Shown: piece by piece, positions 43,787 through 51,958 of the stretch
How the letters are laid out: every line of letters starts with the position of its first letter
Numbering within the stretch: the first letter of the stretch is position 1
NCBI RefSeq assembly: GCF_000400995.2
Contig: NZ_DF238950.1
Location: forward strand, 136,100-200,099
Source of the DNA: Acidovorax sp. MR-S7
GTDB taxonomy: Bacteria; Pseudomonadota; Gammaproteobacteria; Burkholderiales; Burkholderiaceae_C
DNA length: 64,000 bases
Direction: 5' to 3'
Translations under genes and position numbers: made by a program
The notes under the pieces: model-generated
Seen by the model: the letters and a program-made list of their open reading frames with translations, nothing else
Told to the model about the DNA's origin: nothing
Database searches by the model: none

Positions 43787-46700
43787 TTTTGCACGTTGTC
43801 CGCGGGCGAGCGTTCATAGGCGGGCCAGCCGTCCAGCCATAGCGCACCGCCCAGGCGCCACGCGCCCTCGGCACGGCCGGCGTCCTGCCAGCCGCCCACG
43901 TTCCAGCGCCAGCGCTCGCCGGTGCCGTCGGCGTGCAGGTCGGAAGCCAGCGGCGGCCCCAGCATCCAGGCCGCATATTCGGCGCCCCAGGTCCGGGCCA
44001 GCGCCTGCTCCACCGCCATGCCGCCGCGCACCGCCGCCAGCAGGGCGGCCAGCGCATCGGCATCCACCCGCTGCACCGCGTGCAGCGCGGCCAGCGGCGT
44101 GTGGTGTTGTGCCCAGCCGCCGTAGGGCGCGAGCGCCAGCGGGCCGACGGGCGCGGTGCTGGCGGCCAGTGCCTGCGTGGCGTCGGCCGAGGCGCGCGTC
44201 ATCAGGCCCTGCACGAAGGACGCATCGCCGGATTCGGCCACGCACAGCAGGCCGAGGGCGCCGGGCAGGCCGTGCGCCAGCCACTGCCCGCCCGGCCCCT
44301 GGCGCAGCGCGGCGGCGTCGGCCACATGGCGCGCGGCGAGCGCGCGGGCAATGGCGGCGCGGCGCTTGGCGCGGCCCACGCCGGCCTCGGCCACGTCCCA
44401 GTGCGGGCCTTCGGGCAGCCAGAGCAGGCCGCCGGCCAGCAGCGGCTCGCCGAGTTCGCGCGGAGTCTGGGCGACGGTGTCCACGGCGATGTCCGCGCCG
44501 AGGCGCCGCGCCACGCAGGCCTGCATGTCCTGCACGTCCCGCGCCACGGCCTGCGCGGTGGCGGCGCGCGTGGCGTCGTGCAGCACCTGCAGGCCTTTGA
44601 CGCGGCTGGCGTGCAGGCGCGGGGCGCGCAGCGCGGCAAAGTCCAGCGCGCCCGTGGTGTGGCCTTCCTGTTCGCCGCCGCCGTCGATGGCGATGCGCCA
44701 ATGCCAGTCACCCGACGGGGCCACGCCCTGCGCCGCCACCGAGGACTGCCAAGGGGGCAGGCGCACTTCGGCAGGTAGCCCTGCGGCGGTACGCTCGGCG
44801 GGCACGCGCAGCAGCCGGGCTGCGTCGAAGCCCAGGCGCGGCAGCACGTCCTGCGCGCGCAGCCACACGCCGGCGGGCGTGAACCACGGCGTCTCGCCTT
44901 CGGCCGTCCAGCCGCGCGGGGCGACCGTGAACGACAGGCGTACTTCGCAGCCCACAGCGCAGGCACCGAGGGGCACGGCGATGTGGTCGTAGTCCGATTC
45001 GGCCGCCACCGGCGCGCCGTCCACCTGTGCGGCGTGCAGCGTGAAATCCGGCGGCAGTTCGGCGTGCAGCCAGCCCTGCGGCGCCCGCACGCCGCGTAGC
45101 AGCCAGTCGCCCTGCACGGTGCGCGTGGCGGGATGCACGGCCAGCGCGACCTCACCGCCCGTGGTGCTGAACGGGGCATCGCCGCGCAGCCAACGGCGCT
45201 CCCACTGCGCGTCGTCGGCGCGCTGCTGCGCGGGCGATTGCCAGCCGCCCTCTTCCACCAGCCGCGCATGCAGCAGCGCGCCCGTGGCGGCCGTGCCTGC
45301 CAGGCCCATGGCCAGCGCCGCGCCCGCCGGGCCGCGCAGACGCTGCGCGGCCTCGGCCAGGCGTACGCGCCAGCGCACATCAGTGCCGCGCGGAACGATC
45401 AGAGCGGCCAGCGCGGCGAACAGCAGCACCAGCGCCAGCTTCCAGGCATCGGCCGCGAGCATGGGCGCGATCCATGGCCCCCAGCCCGTGGCAGCGGAAA
45501 TCGTCGCGGGGAGGGGCAGCCCGATTTGGTACGGCGGATAGTCGACCAGCGCGGCTTCGTGGTTCACGATGAGCACGAAGGCCAGCAGCATGGCCGCCGC
45601 ATGCGCCACGCCCGCGCGGCGCACCAGCGCATGCACCAGCAGCACCAGCACGGCCACTTCCAGCAGCGCGGGCCCGTGGCGCAGCGCCTGCATGGCCACC
45701 GGCTGCCAGAGGCTGAACGCCTGCGGCGCGGCGATGGCGGTGGTGAGCAGACTGGACAGGGCCACCAGCTGCACCAGCACGAAGGCCACGGCGCCGACGG
45801 CGATGCAGCGCGCCGCGAAGCGCAGCGCCACGGGCATGGGTGCGGCGTCGGCCATCTCGGCGAAGCCGCCGCGCTCGTCGCGCCGCGCCATGCCGCCCGC
45901 CAGCGCCGCGATGATAAACACGGTGACCAGGTAGGTGAACTTGAACAGCAGCGGACCCAGCAGTTCGGGCCGGGGCACCATCGGCCCTTCGGCATGGCCG
46001 ACGACGTGCACGAACGCGCCAGCCACGCCCATGGCCACGAGCAGCGCGCCGCCGAGCCACGCGGCGCGGCTGCGCAGCACCTGGGCGGTCTGCCAGCGCG
46101 CCTCCTGCCCCAGCGCACGCCACCAGGAAGTGGCCCGGGCCGCAACCGGCATGGCGGCCACGCGCACGGTGGCCTGGCGCGGGGGCTGGAGGACGGCGGG
46201 CGCCTCCAGCATCAGCCGCTCGCGCCGCACGCGCGGCAGCGCCCAGGCCAGCCACAGCACGGGCGCCAGGCACCACAGCACGCGGTTGAGCGCGAAGCCC
46301 GGCGTGACGGCGATGAGCGCGCCGCGCTTTTCCTGCGGCGTCCAGCCGAGCACCTGGCGCTCGGCCTCGCCGAAGCCCGAGGGGTCGACCACCGCCACGA
46401 GGAAGTCGCTGATGTGCCCGTCCTTGATGACGATCATGGCCGCCATCCACACCGCGCACAGCAGCGCCGCCACGGCGAACGGCCCGGCCATGCCGCGCGT
46501 GCGCAGCGCGGCCAGCAGGTACAGCGCGCCGCAGCCGGCCGACAGCGGCACGATGTAAATGAGCCAGCTCCAGGTGAGGGCCGCCCAGGGCGTGGGCCCC
46601 ATGCTGCCCGCGGGCACCAGCCCCGCCGCCTCCAGCAGCGGCGCGGCCACGAAGCCCACGGCCTGCGACGCGCCCAGCAGCAGCGCCACGCCCCAGGCGC

Positions 46701-47037
46701 CCAGCCAGCGCCCGGCCAGCAGCGCCGCCAGCGGCACGGGCGCGGCCAGCACCACTTCGTGCAGCTGCGCCTGCCGCTCGCGCGCCACGCACTGGCCGAA
46801 CACCCAGGCCCAGGCGAAGAACAGGAAGAAGGACATGCCCGGCGTCATCAGATACACCAGCATGGGCGCGTTGCGCGGCACGTCGGCCGCGTTCATGTCG
46901 CGCAGGTAGCCCGCGCTGGACAGCACCAGCAGCAGGTAGGCGGTGAGGCCGGCGAAGATCAGCGGCGCGATGCCGCTCGCCAGGCCCGCGCGGAATTCGG
47001 CGGCGGCTTCGCGCACCAGCACGTGGGGGGCGCGCAT
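43780..47037 (-). CDS. ABC-2 type permease fused to a large periplasmic domain
   Basis: This is a 1085-residue protein. The first 560 residues have about 12 membrane helices in two ABC-2-like halves (first module starts ...EFRAGLASGIAPLIFAGLTAYLLLV). After a final helix near 565-580 comes a soluble domain of about 500 residues (DDAQWERRWLRGD... to WLDGWPAYERSPADN) that should face the periplasm. The layout resembles ABC permease/M1-aminopeptidase fusions, but no HExxH zinc motif is visible, so it is unlikely to be a peptidase. The ATG overlaps the ATPase gene's stop by one base. The soluble domain has a separate paralogue encoded at 50396-51958. Substrate unknown. Confidence 0.82.
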   Translation of the reverse strand: MRAPHVLVREAAAEFRAGLASGIAPLIFAGLTAYLLLVLSSAGYLRDMNAADVPRNAPMLVYLMTPGMSFFLFFAWAWVFGQCVARERQAQLHEVVLAAPVPLAALLAGRWLGAWGVALLLGASQAVGFVAAPLLEAAGLVPAGSMGPTPWAALTWSWLIYIVPLSAGCGALYLLAALRTRGMAGPFAVAALLCAVWMAAMIVIKDGHISDFLVAVVDPSGFGEAERQVLGWTPQEKRGALIAVTPGFALNRVLWCLAPVLWLAWALPRVRRERLMLEAPAVLQPPRQATVRVAAMPVAARATSWWRALGQEARWQTAQVLRSRAAWLGGALLVAMGVAGAFVHVVGHAEGPMVPRPELLGPLLFKFTYLVTVFIIAALAGGMARRDERGGFAEMADAAPMPVALRFAARCIAVGAVAFVLVQLVALSSLLTTAIAAPQAFSLWQPVAMQALRHGPALLEVAVLVLLVHALVRRAGVAHAAAMLLAFVLIVNHEAALVDYPPYQIGLPLPATISAATGWGPWIAPMLAADAWKLALVLLFAALAALIVPRGTDVRWRVRLAEAAQRLRGPAGAALAMGLAGTAATGALLHARLVEEGGWQSPAQQRADDAQWERRWLRGDAPFSTTGGEVALAVHPATRTVQGDWLLRGVRAPQGWLHAELPPDFTLHAAQVDGAPVAAESDYDHIAVPLGACAVGCEVRLSFTVAPRGWTAEGETPWFTPAGVWLRAQDVLPRLGFDAARLLRVPAERTAAGLPAEVRLPPWQSSVAAQGVAPSGDWHWRIAIDGGGEQEGHTTGALDFAALRAPRLHASRVKGLQVLHDATRAATAQAVARDVQDMQACVARRLGADIAVDTVAQTPRELGEPLLAGGLLWLPEGPHWDVAEAGVGRAKRRAAIARALAARHVADAAALRQGPGGQWLAHGLPGALGLLCVAESGDASFVQGLMTRASADATQALAASTAPVGPLALAPYGGWAQHHTPLAALHAVQRVDADALAALLAAVRGGMAVEQALARTWGAEYAAWMLGPPLASDLHADGTGERWRWNVGGWQDAGRAEGAWRLGGALWLDGWPAYERSPADNVQKE

Positions 47038-47930
47038 CAGGCGGCCTCGGCCTGGTCGGCCAGGCCCGCGCCGGCCAGGGCGAGGTAGTACACGTCTTCC
47101 AGGCCGGGGGTGCGCGGCGCGAAGGCGTCACCGGGCCGCTCGCCGTGCACCACCACGCGCGTGCCCTGCGGCGCGGCGGCCAGGTGCAGCGCGCCCGCGG
47201 GCAGCGGCGCGCCGTGCGGCACCACACATTCCCACAGGCGCCCCGCCAGCGGCGCGGCCAGGTCGGCGGGCGTGCCTTCGGCCACCACGCGCCCGCCCGC
47301 CAGGATGGCCAGGCGCGCGCAGAGGTTCTGCACGTCTTCGACGATGTGCGTGGACAGCAGCACCACCGCGCCCTGGGCCACGTCGGCCAGCACGCGGTGG
47401 AAGCGGTTGCGCTCGGCCGGGTCGAGCCCGGCGGTGGGCTCATCGACCACTAGCAGGCGCGGCGAGCCGATCAGCGCCAGCGCGATGCCGAAGCGCCGCA
47501 GCATGCCGCCCGAGTAGGTGGCGACGGCGCGGCCTGCGGCGTCGGCCAGGTTCACCTGGTCGAGCAGCGCATCGACCTCGGCGCGGCGCGCGCGCGCATC
47601 GGTGCGGCCCTTGAGCCAGGCGAAGCGTTCCAGCAGGCTGCGCGCGCTGACGCCGGGGTAGGCGCCGATCTGCTGCGGCAGGTAGCCCAGGCGCTGGCGC
47701 AGGTGGTGCGGGTCGGCGAGTACGTCCACGCCGTCGAGCAGGATGCTGCCCGCATCGGGCCGCTGCAGCGTGGCGAGGGTGCGCATCAGCGTGCTTTTGC
47801 CCGCGCCGTTGGGGCCGAGCAGGCCGTAGAGGCCGGGCGGCACGCGCAGATCCACGCCCTGCAGCGCGGGCACGCCGCCCGCGTAGGTCTTGGCGAGGCC
47901 GCGCACTTCGAGGCCGGTGAATGCGGTCAT
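47037..47930 (-). CDS. ABC transporter ATP-binding protein of the fused-permease exporter
   Basis: The 297-residue ATPase has Walker A GPNGAGKST, the signature region ATYSGGMLRRFGIALAL, Walker B LLVVDEPTAGLD and the switch LSTHIVEDVQ. It belongs to the multidrug/antibiotic ABC-2 ATPase group. ATG at 47930 was chosen over an upstream extension that runs into a repeat. The stop overlaps the permease start (TGATG), so the two genes are coupled and form one exporter. Confidence 0.92.
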   Translation of the reverse strand: MTAFTGLEVRGLAKTYAGGVPALQGVDLRVPPGLYGLLGPNGAGKSTLMRTLATLQRPDAGSILLDGVDVLADPHHLRQRLGYLPQQIGAYPGVSARSLLERFAWLKGRTDARARRAEVDALLDQVNLADAAGRAVATYSGGMLRRFGIALALIGSPRLLVVDEPTAGLDPAERNRFHRVLADVAQGAVVLLSTHIVEDVQNLCARLAILAGGRVVAEGTPADLAAPLAGRLWECVVPHGAPLPAGALHLAAAPQGTRVVVHGERPGDAFAPRTPGLEDVYYLALAGAGLADQAEAA

Positions 47931-47949
47931 GGTGGATAAACTCCCTTTT

Positions 47950-47996
47950 TGATAGCTGCTTGCGCTTGCCCTGCAATCGCTAGAGGCCGATTTGGC
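47950..47996. repeat. Dispersed AGCGCTT repeat, copy 5 (degenerate)
   Basis: The left half gatagctgcttgcgcttgcc is clear and matches the other copies; the right half (atcgctagaggccgatttgg) is degenerate, so only a weak hairpin forms. It separates the methyltransferase gene (47980-48819) from the downstream ABC pair and overlaps the methyltransferase stop. Confidence 0.5.
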
Positions 47997-48819
47997 TTGT
48001 ATTCCCGGCACCGCCCAGCCGCACGCGCGCCATGGCCGGCACCAGGGCGCGCAGGCCCGGCAGCCGCCCCAGCGCGGGCATGAGCACGGCGGGGAAGCTG
48101 CGAAAGCGCCGGTAGGGAATCACGCGCACGTCTTGCAGCGTGGGCAGCCACTCCCGCAGCCGCGCGGGCAGCGCGGCGGGCGCGATGCCCCAGGGCATGG
48201 GCGGGACGCGGTAGTGCGGCGTGCGCCACAGGCCCCTCTCGCGCGTGGTCATGCGCGAGAACCATTCGGGGATGGTGTCGAACATCACTTCGCTGCCGGG
48301 CAGGCGCCGGGCAATGGTCTGCAGCAGGCCGCGCACTTCGTCCTCGCCGAAGTACATCAGCAGCCCCTGGGCGGTGACGAAGACGCCGCGCGCGGGATCG
48401 ACAGCGTCGATCCAGCTTGCGTCAAGCGCGCTGCAGCGCAGGTGGCGGCAGCGCGGCGCGGGCGGCAGGAAGCGCTCGCGCACGTCGATGGACTCGGGCA
48501 CGTCCACGCACAGCCATTGCACGCGGCCGTCGTCGATGCGCTGGAACTGCGTCTCCAGCCCGCAGCCCAGCTCCACCACCGTGCCGCCGCGGTGGCGCCG
48601 CATCCAGTCGCGCACCGCCTCGTCGAACTGCAGCGAGCGCACGGCGTGCGAGGCGTCGGGCGTGCCGAAGCTGCGCCGGTAGTCGTAGGCGATGGCGCGG
48701 TAGATGCGCTCGGCCTCGGGGTCGCGCAGCAGGGCGTCCGGGCGCAGCAATTCGCTGGCGCGGTTGTGCAGCGTCCACAGCATGGTCTCGGGCACGCCGC
48801 CGAGATCGACCCCGCTCAT
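47980..48819 (-). CDS. Class I SAM-dependent methyltransferase (leucine carboxyl methyltransferase-like)
   Basis: The 279-residue protein has the leucine carboxyl methyltransferase/PpmO-type fold: the SAM motif TVVELGCGLETQFQRID, the second acidic loop VDVPESIDVRERF, and FVTAQGLLMYFGEDEV near the middle. Members of this family methylate carboxyls or small-molecule hydroxyls, including natural products. The ATG overlaps the multicopper oxidase stop by 4 bp (48816-48819), so it is translated with the oxidase. The substrate cannot be told from sequence. Confidence 0.85.
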   Translation of the reverse strand: MSGVDLGGVPETMLWTLHNRASELLRPDALLRDPEAERIYRAIAYDYRRSFGTPDASHAVRSLQFDEAVRDWMRRHRGGTVVELGCGLETQFQRIDDGRVQWLCVDVPESIDVRERFLPPAPRCRHLRCSALDASWIDAVDPARGVFVTAQGLLMYFGEDEVRGLLQTIARRLPGSEVMFDTIPEWFSRMTTRERGLWRTPHYRVPPMPWGIAPAALPARLREWLPTLQDVRVIPYRRFRSFPAVLMPALGRLPGLRALVPAMARVRLGGAGNTSQIGL

Positions 48820-50399
48820 ACCGCCTCGAAGCCCAGCATCATCCCGCCGTCCTCGTGTTCGAGGTTGTGGCAGTGCACCATATACGGGTGCGGCATGGCC
48901 GCCGCGTGGTCGAAGCGCACGAGGATGTCCACCGTGCCCGGCGCCGCGCGCACGTTGGCGGCGGGCGTGATGTTGACGGTGTCCTTCCAGCCCTGCAGGT
49001 GCGCGGGCACCGGGCCGCCGTTGATGGCCAGGATGCGGAACTGCGTGCCGTGCACGTGGAACGGGTGCGGGTAGGTGTCGCCCGTGCGCAGCGTGAGCCG
49101 CCATCGCTCGTACGTGCCGCGCAGCACGCGGAAGCTGGCCGTGTCCAGGCTGAACGATTCCATCGGCGCGCCGTCCACCTCGATCTGGTTGATGTGCGTG
49201 AGCGTGTGGTCGTCGAAGACCGAGTCCTCCTCGTTCCACGCGAAGTCGAAGGGCCAGATCTCCGGCAGCGAGCCAGTGGGGTCGGGGTCGATGGGGAAAT
49301 GGCCCATCAACTGGAAGGTGATGTGGCGCTCGCGCGCGCCCTGCGGTGCCTGCGCCTCGGGCAAGCCGGCCAGCACGGGCGGCAGCAGGCCGTTCTTCGC
49401 GGGCAGCGTGGGGTGGATGGTGAGCAACGTGTGATCGACGTCGAACGGCGCGGCATTGGCGCCGTACTGCTCGTCGTGGCGCGCCATGATGAGTTCGATG
49501 GGCTGGCCCGCCGAGCCATCGACCAGGATCTCGAAGCGCTCGGCCGCCGCCAGCACCAGCTCCGTCACCGGCACGGGCGCGGCCAGCAAGCCGCCGTCGC
49601 TGGCGATGACGTGGAACGTGGCGTTGCCGCCCAGCCGCAGCTTGAGCACGCGCGCATTGCAGGCGTTGAGCAGGCGCAGCCGCACCCAGCCGCGCGGCGC
49701 GTAGTGGGTGGGCTGCTGCACGCCGTTGACGAACATGTGCTGGCCGAACCAGCCCAGGCCCACGGTGTTGTGGTTGAGCTTGTAGGTGAGCTTGCCGTCG
49801 GCGTTCAGGTACTTGTCCTGCAGCACCAGGGGCACGTCGTCCTCGCCCCAGGCGTGGGGCAGGCCCAGCGCGGCGCTGGCGTCGTCCTCGACGACCAGCA
49901 GGCCGCCCACGCCCATGGCGGTCTGGAAGCCCGTGCGCATGTGCGGGTGGGCGTGGTACCAGAGCGTGGCCGCCGGCTGGTCGACCGCGGCCTTGACCGC
50001 ATAGTTCTTGCTGGGCCCGACGGCAGACGCGGGCCCGCCGTCGCTGCCGCCATCGACCAGCAGGCCGTGCCAGTGCAGCACCGAGTCTTCGTCGAGCGCG
50101 TTCTCCACGCGCACGTTGAACTGCGCGCCGCTTTTCACCAGCAGCGCCGGGCCGAGCAGCGCACCGTTGATGCCGAAGCTGTCGGACTTCTTGCCGGGCA
50201 GGAATTCGTACTGCCCTTTCTGGATCTTCAGCGTGACGGGCGTGGCCGCGTCGGCGCGCACCAGCTCGGGGATGGGCAGGGTGCCCTTGGGCTGCGCGCC
50301 GCCATCGCCGCCGCTGCCGCCGCAGGCCTTGAGCAGCAGCGTGGAGCCGCCGAGCAACGGCAGGCTGGCGGAATATTTGAGGATCTGGCGTCTTTTCAT
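48816..50399 (-). CDS. Multicopper oxidase (CueO/bilirubin-oxidase-like)
   Basis: The 527-residue protein is a laccase-fold enzyme with all copper sites: HWHGL, HAHPH, the HPFHVHG type-3 motif, and HCHNLEHEDGGMM with the type-1 Cys, His and Met. It has an unusual signal: KRR near the start (Tat-like) and a lipobox LLKAC at Cys26, so it may be Tat-exported and lipid-anchored. Such oxidases handle Cu(I), Fe(II), Mn(II) or phenolics. It starts as ATGA over the stop of the preceding gene (50396-50399) and is followed directly by the methyltransferase. In this setting, oxidation of a metal or of a small molecule is likely. Confidence 0.92.
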   Translation of the reverse strand: MKRRQILKYSASLPLLGGSTLLLKACGGSGGDGGAQPKGTLPIPELVRADAATPVTLKIQKGQYEFLPGKKSDSFGINGALLGPALLVKSGAQFNVRVENALDEDSVLHWHGLLVDGGSDGGPASAVGPSKNYAVKAAVDQPAATLWYHAHPHMRTGFQTAMGVGGLLVVEDDASAALGLPHAWGEDDVPLVLQDKYLNADGKLTYKLNHNTVGLGWFGQHMFVNGVQQPTHYAPRGWVRLRLLNACNARVLKLRLGGNATFHVIASDGGLLAAPVPVTELVLAAAERFEILVDGSAGQPIELIMARHDEQYGANAAPFDVDHTLLTIHPTLPAKNGLLPPVLAGLPEAQAPQGARERHITFQLMGHFPIDPDPTGSLPEIWPFDFAWNEEDSVFDDHTLTHINQIEVDGAPMESFSLDTASFRVLRGTYERWRLTLRTGDTYPHPFHVHGTQFRILAINGGPVPAHLQGWKDTVNITPAANVRAAPGTVDILVRFDHAAAMPHPYMVHCHNLEHEDGGMMLGFEAV

Positions 50400-51958
50400 G
50401 GTGTTGCTCCAGCGGATGGTGATGAGTTCGATGCAGCCGCCGCCAGCACAGGCGCGGCCAGGTTGTCGGTGAAGTCGCGCTCGTAACCGGGCCAGGCATC
50501 GAGCCACAAGGCACCGTCGGCGCTTTCGGCCAGCGCCCAGCCTTGGTCGAAGGCCGTCAGGCGCTTCCAGCCGCCCTGCTGCCAGCGCCAGCGCTCGCCC
50601 TCGGGACGGCCTGCCGCGCCGATGCGCAGATTGGTGGCCAGCGGCATGCTCAAGGCCAGCGTGGCGCGGGACGTGCCGAGCGCTGCGGACAGCGCGTACT
50701 GGATGCGCACGCCGCCGCCCAGTTCGGCCAGCAGGGTCTGGATTTGCGCCGTGCTCAGGCGGCGCACCGAGTCGAGCGCGGCCAGCGGCGCGTAGTCGCG
50801 CACCCAGCCGTCAAAGGCGGCGAAGGCCACCGCGCCCACTTCGTCGGCCTGCGCCTGCAAGGCTTGCGTGGCCTGGGCCGAGGCGCGTTGCAGCAGCGCC
50901 TGCGTTGCGGCGGGCGATGCGTTCTCCGCCGCGCACAGCAGCCCTACCGCGCCGGGCAGGCCGCTGGCGAGCCACTGCGCGCCGCGCGTCTGGCGCAGGC
51001 GGCCCGCGTCGGCCACGTGGCGCAGCGCGATAGCGCGGGCCATCTCGGCGCGGCGCAATGCGGGGTCGCCCTGCAACGCCTGGGGCAGCCACAGCGTGCC
51101 CGCCGACAAGCGCGCCGGTGTCGATGCTGGCGCGAAAGCGACGGCTTCCACCTGCGGCGCATCGCCCATGCGTGCGGCCACGCAGGCGCGCAAGGCCTGG
51201 GCTTCTGCGGCCAGCGCGGCGGCATTCTCATCAGGAGCAGAAAGCACGAAATCCAGCGCGCCGCTGGTCTGGCCCGTGGAAACGGCGGCGGACGCGCCCT
51301 GCCGCACCCGCGCCTGCCAGCGCCACTCGCCCGCCGGGGCCACGCCCGCCAGCGGCACGGCGGCCAGCTCGCCGGGCAGCGTGATGAAACCTGGCAGGCC
51401 GTGGCGTTCGCGCTCGGCGGGGCTGCGCAGCACGCGGTCGCCGTCCAGCCCCAGGCGCGGCAGCAGGCGCTCGGCGGGCAGCCAATCACCCTTGCCGGGT
51501 TCGGCGCTGAAGTCCAGCGCCACGTCACACTTCTCACGCGCGCAGGCGTCGAGCCCGACGGCGATGTGGCTGCCATGTACCTCGGTTTGCAGCGGCGACT
51601 GCCGGGCGCGCGCCGCGTGCAGCGTGAAGCCCGGCGGCGCCTGCAAATGCAGCCAGCCCCAGGGCGCATCCACCGCGTGCAGCGTCCAGGTGCCCTGGGC
51701 GCGGCCGGTGGCGGCGTCGATGTCGATGGTCAAATCGCCGCCCGCCACGCGCAGGGCATGCTCGGCGGCGGCGTCGATGAAGCGCGAAGTCTGCCCCGGC
51801 TCGGTGGTGCAGACGTTGGGGTCGAGCGGCGTGATCCAGCGCTTCTCCCAGTCCGCCCGCGCCTGGGTAGCAGCGGCGGGCAGGGCCACGCGCCATGCCC
51901 CGGCGCCGCAGGCCAGCACCAGGGCGGCCAAGCCCAGCCAGGTCGTCGTGCGCCGCAT
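50396..51958 (-). CDS. Periplasmic protein, paralogue of the ABC permease's C-terminal domain
   Basis: The 520-residue protein has an N-terminal helix or signal anchor (about 6-25). The rest aligns end to end with residues of about 590-1080 of the fused ABC permease protein, sharing GWLH...PPGFTLHAA, LLPRLGLD-type, HVADA-LRQ, WLA-GLPGA-GLLC and the terminal WLDAWPGYERDFTDN. No known catalytic motif is seen. The ATG overlaps the TonB-receptor stop by one base (TGATG) and the stop overlaps the oxidase start. It is therefore an unlinked copy of a domain that also exists fused to the exporter. Confidence 0.8.
   Translation of the reverse strand: MRRTTTWLGLAALVLACGAGAWRVALPAAATQARADWEKRWITPLDPNVCTTEPGQTSRFIDAAAEHALRVAGGDLTIDIDAATGRAQGTWTLHAVDAPWGWLHLQAPPGFTLHAARARQSPLQTEVHGSHIAVGLDACAREKCDVALDFSAEPGKGDWLPAERLLPRLGLDGDRVLRSPAERERHGLPGFITLPGELAAVPLAGVAPAGEWRWQARVRQGASAAVSTGQTSGALDFVLSAPDENAAALAAEAQALRACVAARMGDAPQVEAVAFAPASTPARLSAGTLWLPQALQGDPALRRAEMARAIALRHVADAGRLRQTRGAQWLASGLPGAVGLLCAAENASPAATQALLQRASAQATQALQAQADEVGAVAFAAFDGWVRDYAPLAALDSVRRLSTAQIQTLLAELGGGVRIQYALSAALGTSRATLALSMPLATNLRIGAAGRPEGERWRWQQGGWKRLTAFDQGWALAESADGALWLDAWPGYERDFTDNLAAPVLAAAASNSSPSAGATP

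Noticed and set aside
43780-45400. Calling the C-terminal domain of the fused permease an M1 aminopeptidase
   Set aside because: The overall layout is similar, but no HExxH...E zinc site is visible in either copy, so peptidase activity is not supported.
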